Source: Sergeia podlipaevii
Taxonomy: Eukaryota > Euglenozoa > Kinetoplastea > Trypanosomatida > Trypanosomatidae
DNA: 22,783 nucleotides
Direction of reading: 5' to 3'
NCBI GenBank assembly: GCA_030849805.1
Contig: JASANZ010001897.1
Span: 1 to 22,783 of the forward strand
A program made the position numbers and the translations under genes. This document shows, piece by piece, positions 1-12,000 of the stretch; the stretch's first letter is position 1; each line of letters starts with the position of its first letter. The notes beneath the pieces were generated by a model. It was not told the DNA's origin and made no database searches. It saw only the letters and a list, made by a program, of their open reading frames with translations.

Positions 1-3000
1 GTGCCACCCGCTTCTTTGCAGCACCGCCCTTCTCTACCTCCCCTGCAGACGTCAGCCGTCTTTCCTGCTGTCGCGCCTCTCCTCCCTCCTGCAGTCCATA
101 CGTAGCAAGTGCAAGCCACAAAGACTCCCTGCATGGTGGATCCGCAAGGTGGCGTGGGTGCACGGTCCACGCACCTGATCCAACAGTTGCACACCTCATC
201 TGCCGAGCGTGGAGCGTGACATCCAAACGCACTGGGGCCTCGTTGGTCACGGAGAGCTGCGCCTCAAGAAGAGGCTGCGAAGAGGGCAGTTGCTGCTGCT
301 GTTGCTGAGCACGGCGACGGCGCAAGGCCTTCGCGATGGTCGGGTCCTCGTGCATGAGACTTTGAAGGAGTGCATCGGCGTGTGGTGGGACAAAGAATCG
401 AGAAACCACCTGCGTGAGTGAGCCAGGCGTCGCGGTGTTTCCATTCTTTAAGAAGTCCAGCTTTAACGTTAGTTGGGTTGTACCGTCCTTGCTCTTAGCT
501 GTGTCTTCGTGGAGCGTGGCAGCGGCGCGCCTTAGTGCTCCATATACCACCTTGAGTTGGTCCCGCAGTCGTCGAGTCACGCGACCCTGTCTGGCTCGCT
601 GCTCCGTCGCCTTCCTCCTTAGCCCGTCGTATGCATTCAAGAGAAACTGCAGCTGGGCAACATCGCCTGAAACTAGGCCGACGCACTCCACGACCTTGAG
701 ACTGGCAACACGGTGGCAGAAAATGGTACGAGGGTCAAACACATCGTGTGTGGTAGCCAGTTGCGTCACCTCACAGGTGCACCTCCCAACCCACTCCCCA
801 CTAGAGGAGTTGACGAGGTCAGCGGTGAAGTACTCCGCCTTCCGTACCGGCTCGCCCACTCCTTTATCTTCTTCCTGCCCAGGGCCAGCAGAAAAGGCTT
901 CCGAGTAAAGCGTAAAGGAAGCTTGGCAACTCATCACGCGATGCGCCCCCGCATCGCCCCAGAACTCGGCGTGCAGCTCCCGTACAGCGGCGGGCACTGT
1001 CACGTAGAGCTTCACGTCAGCGCCAACCACAGTGCACAGATCTCCATCCCATTGATGAGTAGTACCTGCGCTGGTTGACTCATCCTCAGCCCTGCTGGGA
1101 TCATCTGAGTTTACATGTGCGGCGCTATCGACGCCATCTGTCTCTGCACCGCCGTTGCGACTGTGAGAGGTTAGAGTAGCAGTGGATAAAGTCAGAAAAG
1201 TGCGCTCATTGCGTGCGTGGGTGCTGGACATCATCTGCTGGGTTGGGGCGATAACGTACACCGTTGGCAATGAAGCTGCTGATGATGATGATGATGCTGC
1301 TGATGCCGGAAGAGGGTTTCTCTCGCTCTGTGTTCGTGGTGTTTCCACGCTAATGTGCTTTCCTTTATGCCCTTGCCGTGTGAGCTCAGCGCCACACACA
1401 AGAAGCTGAGATACCCGTACATGCACTAGTATCGGCATTGCCTCCTCGTGTCGTTGGCTACCCTCTTCTTGCGAGAGCCACTCTCGTTCGCTGTTGGCAC
1501 GACTCTGAGTAGTCATGATGCCAGCGTCTACCTGTGCCCACCAACACATACGTCCATAAGGCACTCCACCTTCTGTTGTGAGAGCCACTGCGCACGCCTG
1601 CGAAGGGCCTCGAGGAATGTACGTCGTAAAGCCGGATGCAACGCAGATGGCATCGCTGGGCGTGACAGTAGATGTAGAAGCAGCAGTCAATGGGGCACCA
1701 TCGGTAGAAGCAGTATAGAGAGATACATGAAGGCGCAGTGCATCACCACTACCATCATTACCACCAGCGGTAGCGCTCCTACTGTCCAGCAAGGGAAAGC
1801 GTAGGTAATGCCTCTCGTTGGGCCACTTCACTACATCCAGTTCGGCAGCGCCTGTTTGGGGAGCGTCTGAGGACCAAGAGGTCTGGTCAACAAAGCCGCC
1901 ACCGGAGGCGCTGCTGGGGGCATTGAACGGCGAGCATCGCACTACAGCCCACACCCGCGCTGGTGCCTGCTCCATCTGCGAGCCTGCTGGCCTTTCCCAG
2001 CGGAGTTGAGAAAGCATCAGGTATTGGGGGCCACGCACACACATTGGTAGCAAATGGGAGTCGGGCAAAAGTAACGCGGTCAGTTTCTTCTTCTCCTCAG
2101 TGACTGAAGCGTGGCTCGCTCGTGCAGTGCTCACCGCAAAACAATCAGCCTCAGTCTCTGCTCCGCTCCTCATAATCATCTCCGTCTGCATGGCGCCGCC
2201 GTGCCAGAGCTGTCTGTAGATCCTTCCCTCAACACCCTCTTCACCCACATGGGGGAGAAGAGCAGGGCATAGGGGCGTCAGCAGGCGCCACCGAAGAAGC
2301 ACCTCGCCGACGCATTGTGGGGTGGCACCACAGCCAGTAGACGCCCTGCGTAACAGCGGCACCCAGCGAGCGCGAGGGCTAGACAGACCTGCAATAGCAC
2401 TGTCTTCTGCGTTGCCTCCTTTACATTCATCAAGCAAGTCTCCGCTAGTAGGAGAAGAAGAGAGCTCCATAAGAGCAAAGAACGTGCGAGCGGCGGTGCT
2501 GTCGTCAACGTGCTCGCCCGTACCCGCACCCTCGTCCTTCTCCTCATCCTCCGTCACAGCGCCATTGGAGATACCCAGTGCTAATATCTGAGTCCTCAGG
2601 GTGGCCTTGTAGGAAGCGGTAGCAGCCTCATCGGTGCTTTGTACCTGCTGCTTCTGAGCTGGAAAAAGTACGGTGTGCTTGTGGCTGCCGTCTGAACAAC
2701 ATGACACATCCACAGTGCATTGATAAGCATCCAGACCCACAATAGCCTTGCAGCCTTCCTCATCAACATAGGCACGGCATCCCGCCCGCTCCGCCACTGC
2801 AGAAGAGGGTAAAACAAAGGACTCCCTCTGCACGCTGTGTGGGCTGCTACACACTACATCATCACGGAGACGAACTGCCTCCACCTGCACTGACCACATC
2901 GCCTCCGGCGCCGTCACTATGAAGGCATGCTCGTCGCGGTGGGCTTTGCGCTCAGCAGTAGTGTCTTCAAAATTGTGCTTGTATTGAGCACGCACAAAGC

Positions 3001-6000
3001 CAATGTGCACTGGCTGGGGAAAAGGTGTGTACATGGGAAGCCACACCTCGCCCTTGGAGCCATTCAACTCTTCCAAGCCTTGAAGCGTTACTACGCCCAT
3101 CACGTCGGTCCTGCTCCGCATCTCAGCTGTTCCTGGTGATGTCGAAGACACCCTGGCTGAGCTTTCATTTGTGAAGATCATATGCACAGAAGGGGGATAT
3201 CGCGAGAACCACGAGAACAAGCGCGCGGGCCACTGAAGCTGATAACACGTTTGGGCCGCACTCTCTAGTGACTTCTCAGCTTTCGACGACGACGCTCTCA
3301 TAAAGTCACCGCCACTACTTGGCGTGTTGACCGGTGCTAACGGGAATGTGGGCTGTGTGTTCACCGCACGTAAGATGGTCTGCTGTAAGTCATGAAGGCT
3401 GCATCGCAAGTTTTCTGATGATGCGGTAAGTTCTTCCTCCTCTGCAAAGACAACGCCAGTTGGTGCGGCAAGTGATACATCGAGGAAGATAATGCAGTCC
3501 ACAATGGATAGCTGCAACCTAGCCACTACTCCTGGTCGTGGCCACCGCCATCGGAAGTCCTCTCCCACTGCTGACACCCCTTCTGCCTGTTCATGGGCAA
3601 TATGTGTCTCTGCTGAGGACTCTCCCTCGTCCTGCTGTGGTGGTCCCGTCTCTGGGATCTCCGCTGCCGTCGCAGCCATGTTTGCGCCATCATCACCGCA
3701 AGGAAATGGAATAACTCGAGGAATAGGCATTATATCACATCGCAAAAGACCCGACTCGACGTAGTGCGGCAGCTCAAGATCCTCCTCTTCCGCCTTCGCC
3801 AGCCCCCACGTTGAGTGTAGCGGTGTAAGGGCCACGAGAGCTTCTTCCACACACAGCGGAGCCGTAGCTACTCGCATTGCCGTCTCCGGATCCATCCTCC
3901 ATACACCACGACCCAGCACCACCCCCACCCCTGTGGCACTGCTCTGCTGACGCTGTCCTCGTGCAACAGAAGGGGGAGACTGGTATTGTGTGAGAGCAAT
4001 CTCCCACTCAATACAGCTGACAAATGGCATGACAACTTGCACGTCCGTGTCCCACTCCTTCACCGTACCTTGAGCGCTTGCTGCTAGTATATTGTTGCCT
4101 CTACCACTGCTACTGATGCTACAATTGGTGTCGATGAAGTAGGCGAATGACCTGCAGTCATTCTTCCCGTCGCTTTCAGAAATTAGCCGCCAGTTCCGAT
4201 AAAAGCAGTGTCCATTGCCAGTGGCACGCACTCGCATGTGCAGCTCGCCACCACGCTGACGGTGCACGTGGCGGAGCCACGGCCACAGCACCCGCACGTT
4301 GCCCACGCGTAGCGCATCTAGTGAAGCGGTATGTATATCTTTAGAAGGAGACAGAGAAAGGGTTCGTTGACCTTTACCGAAAGGCAGTGAGATGCATTCA
4401 AGCGGAAGCGTCATAGCAGAGCCTCGCACAGGCCGCGTCAAGCAGCTCATCTGCGGGAACGACATGGCGCTCCACCACGATGCAAGATACCCTCCTGCTG
4501 TTTCCAGAGAAATCAGCAAGGCGCCGCGATAGTCACCGAGAACCCCTGAGAGAGGCAGCCACACGCTTCGCTCGTCAGTGGCAGAAGCAATCATTCTGGC
4601 CAGCACATGTGCGGAGAGCATCACACTGCCCACCAGCGAAGCCCCCTCACCGCGACCGCGCGCGCTGCTAGACCAGTCCGTGTCTCTCGTGAACACACGA
4701 AGTACAATGGAAGATACAGCAGCTACGTTCAAACGGAAGCGCTGCTGCCACCTCGGATACCGAGAATGACCTACAGTGTGCGTAATGGCGGCGGCGGCAG
4801 CAGCAGCAGCAGCAACCAGCGACGCCGTTCCCTCTTCTGCCCTAGACGCAGACCGCGCGCTTGGGGCATAAGGTGCGGGCAGGGATGCTCTCTGAGAGGC
4901 AATCGTCGCGCTTTCCGCCTTAGCGCTTCTACCATCCTCCGCGTCACTGACACTATCCCCGTCCTGCAAGAGTGGGGCACGCAACAGCACATCCACTTCG
5001 CAAAACGCGTTGCAGTCCGTCGGCATGGAGGGTTGTAGATGATGCGGGGGAGAAAGCACGCTGAAGCCGCCCTGAAGACCTGCCGCTGCCACTACGCACA
5101 CGTCCATCACCGCGAGGGCGTCCGCCTCGCTGCCATTACCGCCTCCGATGCGGTCCAACGCACCGAGGCCGTCATTTTGGTTCGAGAGACACTCCAAAGC
5201 ATCTTCGGTGGCAGTCAGAAACGTACACTCAAAGTCGCAGTGTAGCCACCCAGTGCGCTGCTGCATGGGAGCCGCACGGGCAGACTTGGCATTCTTCTTT
5301 CCTTTTCGTGCTCTTTCGCCATCGGTACGCACGGTCTCCTTCCCCTCTTCATTTACTCCCGTGTCCTCCGCTGCCGCATCGCATGCACCGTACAAGGGCA
5401 GCCACACGTCCTGCTGTGACGACTGAGAGGGGAGTTCCTTCTCTCCAAAGTTGTTGAGCTGGAAGGGATTCAGCGTCGCTTGCCCTAGCAGCACATCACG
5501 TGAGTACGCACTGTGCACGGTGAAAAGTAAAACAGCATCCTCTGTGACAGATAAGGTGGTCTCAGCGCTGTAGTCAAAGCGCACAACAGGGCCACGGCTG
5601 TTCTCCATCGCAGCTGCTGACTGGGATACGAAGAGAGGAGACGCGCCAGAGCCGAGTGGACCCTCACGAGCAGAGGACACGCTCAACGCAACAAGCGGGC
5701 CTGGCACCGTTGTCTCATCTGTCCCTGTAGCGTTGCGGTACCTCTCCCATGATGGCGGGGCGGAGTACGCGGGGAGTCCCGGCAGCCGCTCCAGCACTGC
5801 AGCCGTGCAGCGCACCACGACAGTGCACGACCGATGCACCACATGAAAATCTCTTGAGAAGGAGACGCGGCTTGAGCACGACTCCGATAGCGCTGCCGTG
5901 ACTCTCCTGTCATGCAGAGGAGGTTGGAGAGCTGCCGGCATGCTCTTCCACAATACAGTCACAGGAGGTGTAGCTAGCATCCCCTGCTGCTGCTGCTGGA

Positions 6001-9000
6001 GCAACGGGCGGTGCCCAGGAGAGCGAGAAGACACGGATACGACCGACGTGCCACCGCCAACCTCGGTGGGGCAGCCTAGATCCCCCAGAACTGGCAAAAC
6101 ACTGCAGCTGCTCGCGCCTCCCGACATAGCCCAGCCAATCTCCCCAGTTGCCGGACGGAAAAGAGAAGTGGTGGCCTGGGCAGAGTAGTGCTGGATAGCC
6201 GTCGCTATAGGCACTGTCATCTCATAAAGTGAGCTTGGGCTGCACAAGGGTGCGCTCTGTGTGGCACAAAGAGATCCATAAAGCAGCACCTCGCCTTCTT
6301 GTACGCCCACGCTCAATATGGGGGCACTAGCAGCGGCACTCTCCGCGGCCTCAAGAACCGCTGCCATGGCCGAGCCCCATCCAATATTAGCTTGCGCGTT
6401 AAAGCTAGCAGTATCGCCGTCTTGATTAGGAAAAGGGGCTGATGGGGGTGGTGGAGAGGCCAAGCACGCCTCGCGAGTCGCTGTGAGTGGCACTGGGATA
6501 CCACTGAAGGAGACCACGCCCGCATTCGCTAAGTCAGTGGCACGGTTTCCCTTCACAGCGATACTGGCTTGAGTCAAAACCTCCTCATAAAGATTTGCCA
6601 TGTAGGCAGCGCTGGCGCTGACAAGAGTTTCTAGTGCGATCGGTACAGAAGCGGCCAGTGGTGTCCACACTGTCTCTGTGTGCGTCACATACACTTGCTT
6701 CTCCCCAGCAAAAGCAGCATGGGAGCTTTCGTCCTTTGCCGTGACGATGTGAGGCTGCTGTAGAGGCGCTGGTGATAATGAGGTTGATGTGGAGAGTATG
6801 GCCTCCCCTGTTTGAGGTTGTTGCTGCGTCTCCTTTACAGAAGGGGGAGAAGAAGAGTGTGTGGAAGCTGAAGGGGGAGGTTGCTCGTCCTCCTCTGCGC
6901 TATGCTGCGCCGACGCGCCACCCTCCGCCCCCTCCTCTGCTTCTTCCTGCGCTACTGTTGATGATGAGGCTGTCACAGGCGGTAGTGGCATCTCAGCAGG
7001 TGTTGTTGCGATGGTGGCACTACTGGCGATGGCCACAGCAGCAGCAGCAGCAGTGGTGGGCGACGTGGCTGTCGAGTTCTGCATCGAGCTGTGAAACGAG
7101 GAAAGAGCCAGTGAGGAGTCAGAGGACGATCGCGCGTGCGGTGGCTCAAGCAGCGCGGAAACTGAAGACGATGAGGATGACAATGACGGCTGTGGGGAAG
7201 CGGCGGGTGAGAGAGATCTTGTCAAGCTCACCCATTCCTCCTTCTCCTCATCTTGATCCACAGCATCGGCGAGTGGAGCCGCAACGGCACGGACTTCGAC
7301 TTCGACTTGCTCAGCATGTCCTTGTTCCTCTTGTGAAGCACTCTGCGCCTCGCTGGCGCTCGCTTTCGCTTCTTCGGATGCTTCCTTCTCTCCTTTAGTG
7401 GGAGCGGAGGCATCGCCCTTGTCAGTCGGTTGCGTTGACGCTGGTGTTGACACCTCTCGCACCGTGCGCCTCTCCACCGCGACAGACACGAAGCTCGGGA
7501 ACTCCACAACTGGAGAGGCAGAAGAAGACGAAGGAGAAACCAGCAAAAGGTCTGACCACGCATCTCGCGCACCAATAGTGGCACCAAATGAAAACTGGCT
7601 TAAAAGAAACGCACTCCCAGCGGACACGCATGCTCCGTCTGCGTCATACAAAGCCAGTCGCAACACCGCAGTCTGTCGCACAGGAAGCCGCGCTGCCAGC
7701 TCACGTCCACCAGCAGCACGAGCAGCAGCAGTAGAAGTTCTTGCAGCTACGGAGGAGTAACGTTCAAGTGTGCTGCCTAGCAGAAGAGCAGACAGCCGGC
7801 GTAGTCCCTGGACCTGCACGTACACAAAGCAACGCTTCGGATCTGGTGGAATTAGCGCAGACATGGGAGCTGCGCGAGGGCACAGGGCCGCCGGACGGGG
7901 TGCCTCAGCGTCCCATGCATAGAGATAGGGCAGTGGAGCACAGTAATCCCATGCATATAACGTAGGTAGTACCTCGTCACTAGCAAACAAGCGGGGCAGC
8001 TCCTCGTCCATCGCGTAGAGGCGAGGCAGCTCCTCGTCCATGGCAAAAAGACGAGGCAGCTCTTCTTCAAACTCAAACAGTCGAGGCAGCGTTGCTTTCA
8101 CGTGTGCATCGGCCGCCTCTGCGGCTATCCCACCAGCTCCAGTGCTGTCCTGTTCTCCTTGCGTTACTGCTGGCATTGCCCCTGCCTCTTCTGGCGCGGT
8201 GCTGGTGCCAAGCGGAAGTGCTCCACTTGCAGCAGCAGCGGCAGACCCTGCTCGTGAGACAGTGGTGCTATTGGTTTCTATGAGAGAGGAGGACTCCGCT
8301 GCCCCGGACAACGTTGTGGAGGCGGCGTGAGGCAGCACATCAGAACTGCCAGGTTGCGGCGAAGAAGGATGCTGCTCATCAGAGATTGGGGGCACAGGAG
8401 TTTCTGCGCCATGTGAAGAATCAGCAGCAGTGGCGGCGGCCTTCTCGCGTTCTTGTTTCCCTTCCACTTCATCCACAGGGACATCCACGTCATCCTCAGT
8501 GTAGGTTTCTTTCTTGGGTCTGGATTTGCTCTTTGAATTCGTCTCCGGTGCATAGCCGACATCGCTCATCTCGCCTGCATGTTCCTCATCAGTGCCTTCC
8601 ACAAGACTCAGCTCGTCGCTGCCGTTCTGCAGCAGCTGCCGCATCCTCAGTGCAAGCTGACGGCGTGTAGAGCCGCGACCCACCAAAGACGTGTTCTCAT
8701 CTGGAAGTGTCGAAGAGCCCTCTGGCTTGAGCATGCCAGAATCCATCGCCGCATTACTTGTCACATCGCCTTGCTGGGGTCGCGGAAAATCAGGAGAGAG
8801 TACGTTCGAAGCCTTACCTGTTTGGGATGGCGCAGTTACGCTTGGGTGGATGTTCGTAGAAGTCTTCGTTATCTGAAAAGGAGTGCAGCTCTCGAGCATG
8901 ATCAACTCTGTCTCTAGACGTCCGCCTCCCCTCTTCTTGCGTCCCTGCGCCTTCTTGCCTCCACAGCTGGGAAGGCAGCTGGTTTTGCTTGCACTCGCCG

Positions 9001-12000
9001 ACGCCACGGCATCCTCCGCACCACTGGTAGGTGGAAGTTTCGTGCGCTCCTCGGAGTGCAAGGACCGTTGAGGCAGCGTTGGCTGCTGCTGGGCAGCTTT
9101 TTGATCCTTTCCACCTGACTTGCCCTTCGGCCCTCTTTTCGCCGCAGGGGCCTTCTCCTCATAGGCACTGAAGAGTGCGGCTGGGTTAGCCGTCTGCTGC
9201 CTTGCAGCCTTTGCAAGACTCTCCAAGTCCGCACGAACGGCGGCCCTCCCTTCGCACTCACCACTGTTACCACACACTTCCTGGTTCTGACGTCTAAGCG
9301 GAGACTGCCAGTTGCTGCTACCGGTGCTATCGCTGCCCTGAGAGCTATAGGACGAGTAAGAGTAGGTGGTGTAGGAGTACGTCTCAGAGAAAGAAGAAGA
9401 GGAGCGTGACCGTGACAAAGCGCTTCTGTCGAGATTGTGTGTTGATGAGGAACGATGGTGATACTCTCCCTGGCGTCGTGGAGACGATCGACCTCCCTGC
9501 TCATGATAACTTACGCTGCCCCCGCTGACGGACTGCATGAAAGTTGTGCTCTCATCTTCCTTCTTTGCGTCGACATTGGTGTTGTTGTTGAATGTGCCCC
9601 TGTCACCCATCACCTGAGCATCGCCAGGAATGCCAAATCGGATGCTGCGTACCGGTGTAGGGGCCCCCTGTGTAGACCCACGGCTCGAGGAAAGCTTTGT
9701 CTGAAAAGGTAGCAATGCATTGCTCGTGTTGAGATGCGAGGCGTTGTCCCCTGCATCAGCGCTCCCGACAGAGTGGTAGTCTAAGTCATCCTCCTCACTA
9801 GATGCAAATGGCTTGCTACTACCCGAAGAGACCAACGCTGAGCGTTGCGATGAATGCTCCTCTTCTTCCTCCTCCCCCTCCACGTGGGTGAGCGTGCGTG
9901 GATCCACAATGAGTGGCGGTATCGATGCCACGTCAGGCACCCCAATGTGCCTCTCGTGGTTGCTGCTTCTGCTTCCACTGCTACCGTGACGATCTGTAGA
10001 GGAAGTCGCTGAAAGCGCCGTGGTGCTACCATGTGACTCACCGCTGTGACCTTCCCCTGAGTGAGATGGTCTCTTCTCGCTATTAAGATCGTTACTCTCC
10101 CGGTGTGAAACATCAGCAATGGAGTCGGGAGACTTGGTAAGAGTGCGAGAGGTGTTCACCGTCGACACCTTCCCCCTCGTCTCTTGCCTCCCTGCATCGT
10201 CGTTGTCGTGCTGCGGGTTGGACGCACTCACTCTGCCACCCGCAAGCGGTGAAGAGCGCAATGGCGCGGAAGAAGATGGAGAAGACGAGAATGCTGACGA
10301 TGCAGTTTCCGTCTCCTCAAACATACGTTGCTGCGGCTCCTCTACCACTGAGGCTTCTGCCGCACATGCCTGAGCCCCGCTCAAGCCTATAGAATTCACT
10401 GGAGCAACTAGAAAAGAAGGCGAGCGAGGGCCTATTAGGTCCTGAGGACTGTGACCAGCCCTTATGTCCACACGGAGGAGTGCAGGCGGTGGCTGCTGCT
10501 CCTGCAGCACACCATGATCCACCAGATCATCGTGCAGCAGTCGTGATGAGTGCAGCGTAGACAGCTTCTCATCTGTGGTTTTGCTCTGGTCTAGCATATG
10601 TGTGTCACTCGCACTTATCGGTGAGCGTGGGTTCGACTCGCTCGAGTGCAACACAGACCGCAGCAGTGGCACTGTTATGTCACCAAAATGGCGTCGAGTG
10701 CGTGAAAGGGGCATCTTTGGCGGAGAGCCGCCGGTTTCCTCGGCTGAAGAAAACGTGTGCTGCGTGGACACCATCGTCGGTGCGCCACGAGACCCACTCG
10801 GGGTGTCTCTAGAGGCATTATTGTTTTTACTCCAACTGACGCTGTGGCGCTGCTCTCGCGATGTTGAACCGCTGCTCCTCCTTTTTCTTCTTTGGCCGCT
10901 CCTGTTGCTGCTCCTGTTGTTGCTGCTGCTCTTGTTGTTGCTGCTGCCGTGGCTATTGTTGGGGCTACGAGTTCCACCACTTTTCTGCTGAGCTACTGTC
11001 GCGAGCGCCTCAGGACTCAGCTGGCTGAGTAGGTCTGGCTGCAGCTCTGGAGGCGCTGCCGCACGCCGCGCGTGCTCGCTCGACGTCTCTGAACACTGAG
11101 AAAGAGAAGAAGAACGCGACATCTTGGCTGACGGTTTAAACGGCAGTGGCGCGGCATCTGCACTCGAGATAGAGCCATGTCCTTCCTCGTCAGTCGCAGC
11201 AGCAGCAGCAACCGCGTCAACCGCATCGTTGCCAGTGGACTGGAGAAGAGAAGCAACGTGCTCCGAGGCCATTGTGGAAGTATCGCCCACTACCGTAGTA
11301 GAGGGCTCTTCACTACTGCTCACCATGAAAGTAGAGCCCTCATTACCATCATCATCGTGATCGCCCTCTTCATCTTCCTCGTAGTCACCGTCCTCAGAGG
11401 TGCTGTCCACCTCCACACTATCAAAGGACTCTATCGAGCTAGGGTTCAGACGTGCCAAGACGGCTTGTACCTTCTCTTCGGGTACCACACATGCCTCCAC
11501 CTTGCATAGCAGCTCGAGCGTAGGATCTGTGGAGGCTGGTGCCCCCACGACGCTGGAGTTATCACCTCCACCTCCCATATCGCCAGAGCTGCTCTGTGGC
11601 AAAGGTGAGTCATTGTGTGCTAGCCTACTAGATGCGTGGTAGCTGCTATGCGCAGTAGGCCTAGACTGCAGCGGAAGCACTAGGATCTCTCCATGATTTG
11701 CCATCAACGGCATGTACCCTTTCAAGGTAGTGTTAAAGTCCTCATCAATCACCTCGCAAACCAAATGTTCAGTTTCAGACGATGATAATGACGATAACAC
11801 GGCTGCGCCTGATGTAGTCTTCTCTGGAGCAAGAATAACAAAAGACCAGTTCACCACCTCACCCGTTGTGATGGAGGCAATGAGCGTCATGTCCCCCACT
11901 TCACTCACTACCTTGTCCACGTCACTCACAAAGTCAGACGCTAGCTCTTCTTCATCCTCCAAGAAGAGTACTTCCCTGACACAAGGTCCAGCACTCGACG

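Noticed and set aside
6772..7398. 208-codon plus-strand ORF and the other short ORFs across 1-12253 on both strands (for example 8914-9504 minus, 414-908 plus)
   Set aside because: They are shadows of the giant minus-strand frame. Their translations are rich in Arg, Pro, Leu and Gln with no domain, and they shift frame repeatedly, whereas one frame stays open throughout.
10862..10972. Leu-run on the plus strand (ORF 10575-10991), a potential membrane segment
   Set aside because: It is the complement of Ser/Asn/Arg codon repeats in the giant gene; the minus strand is the coding one.
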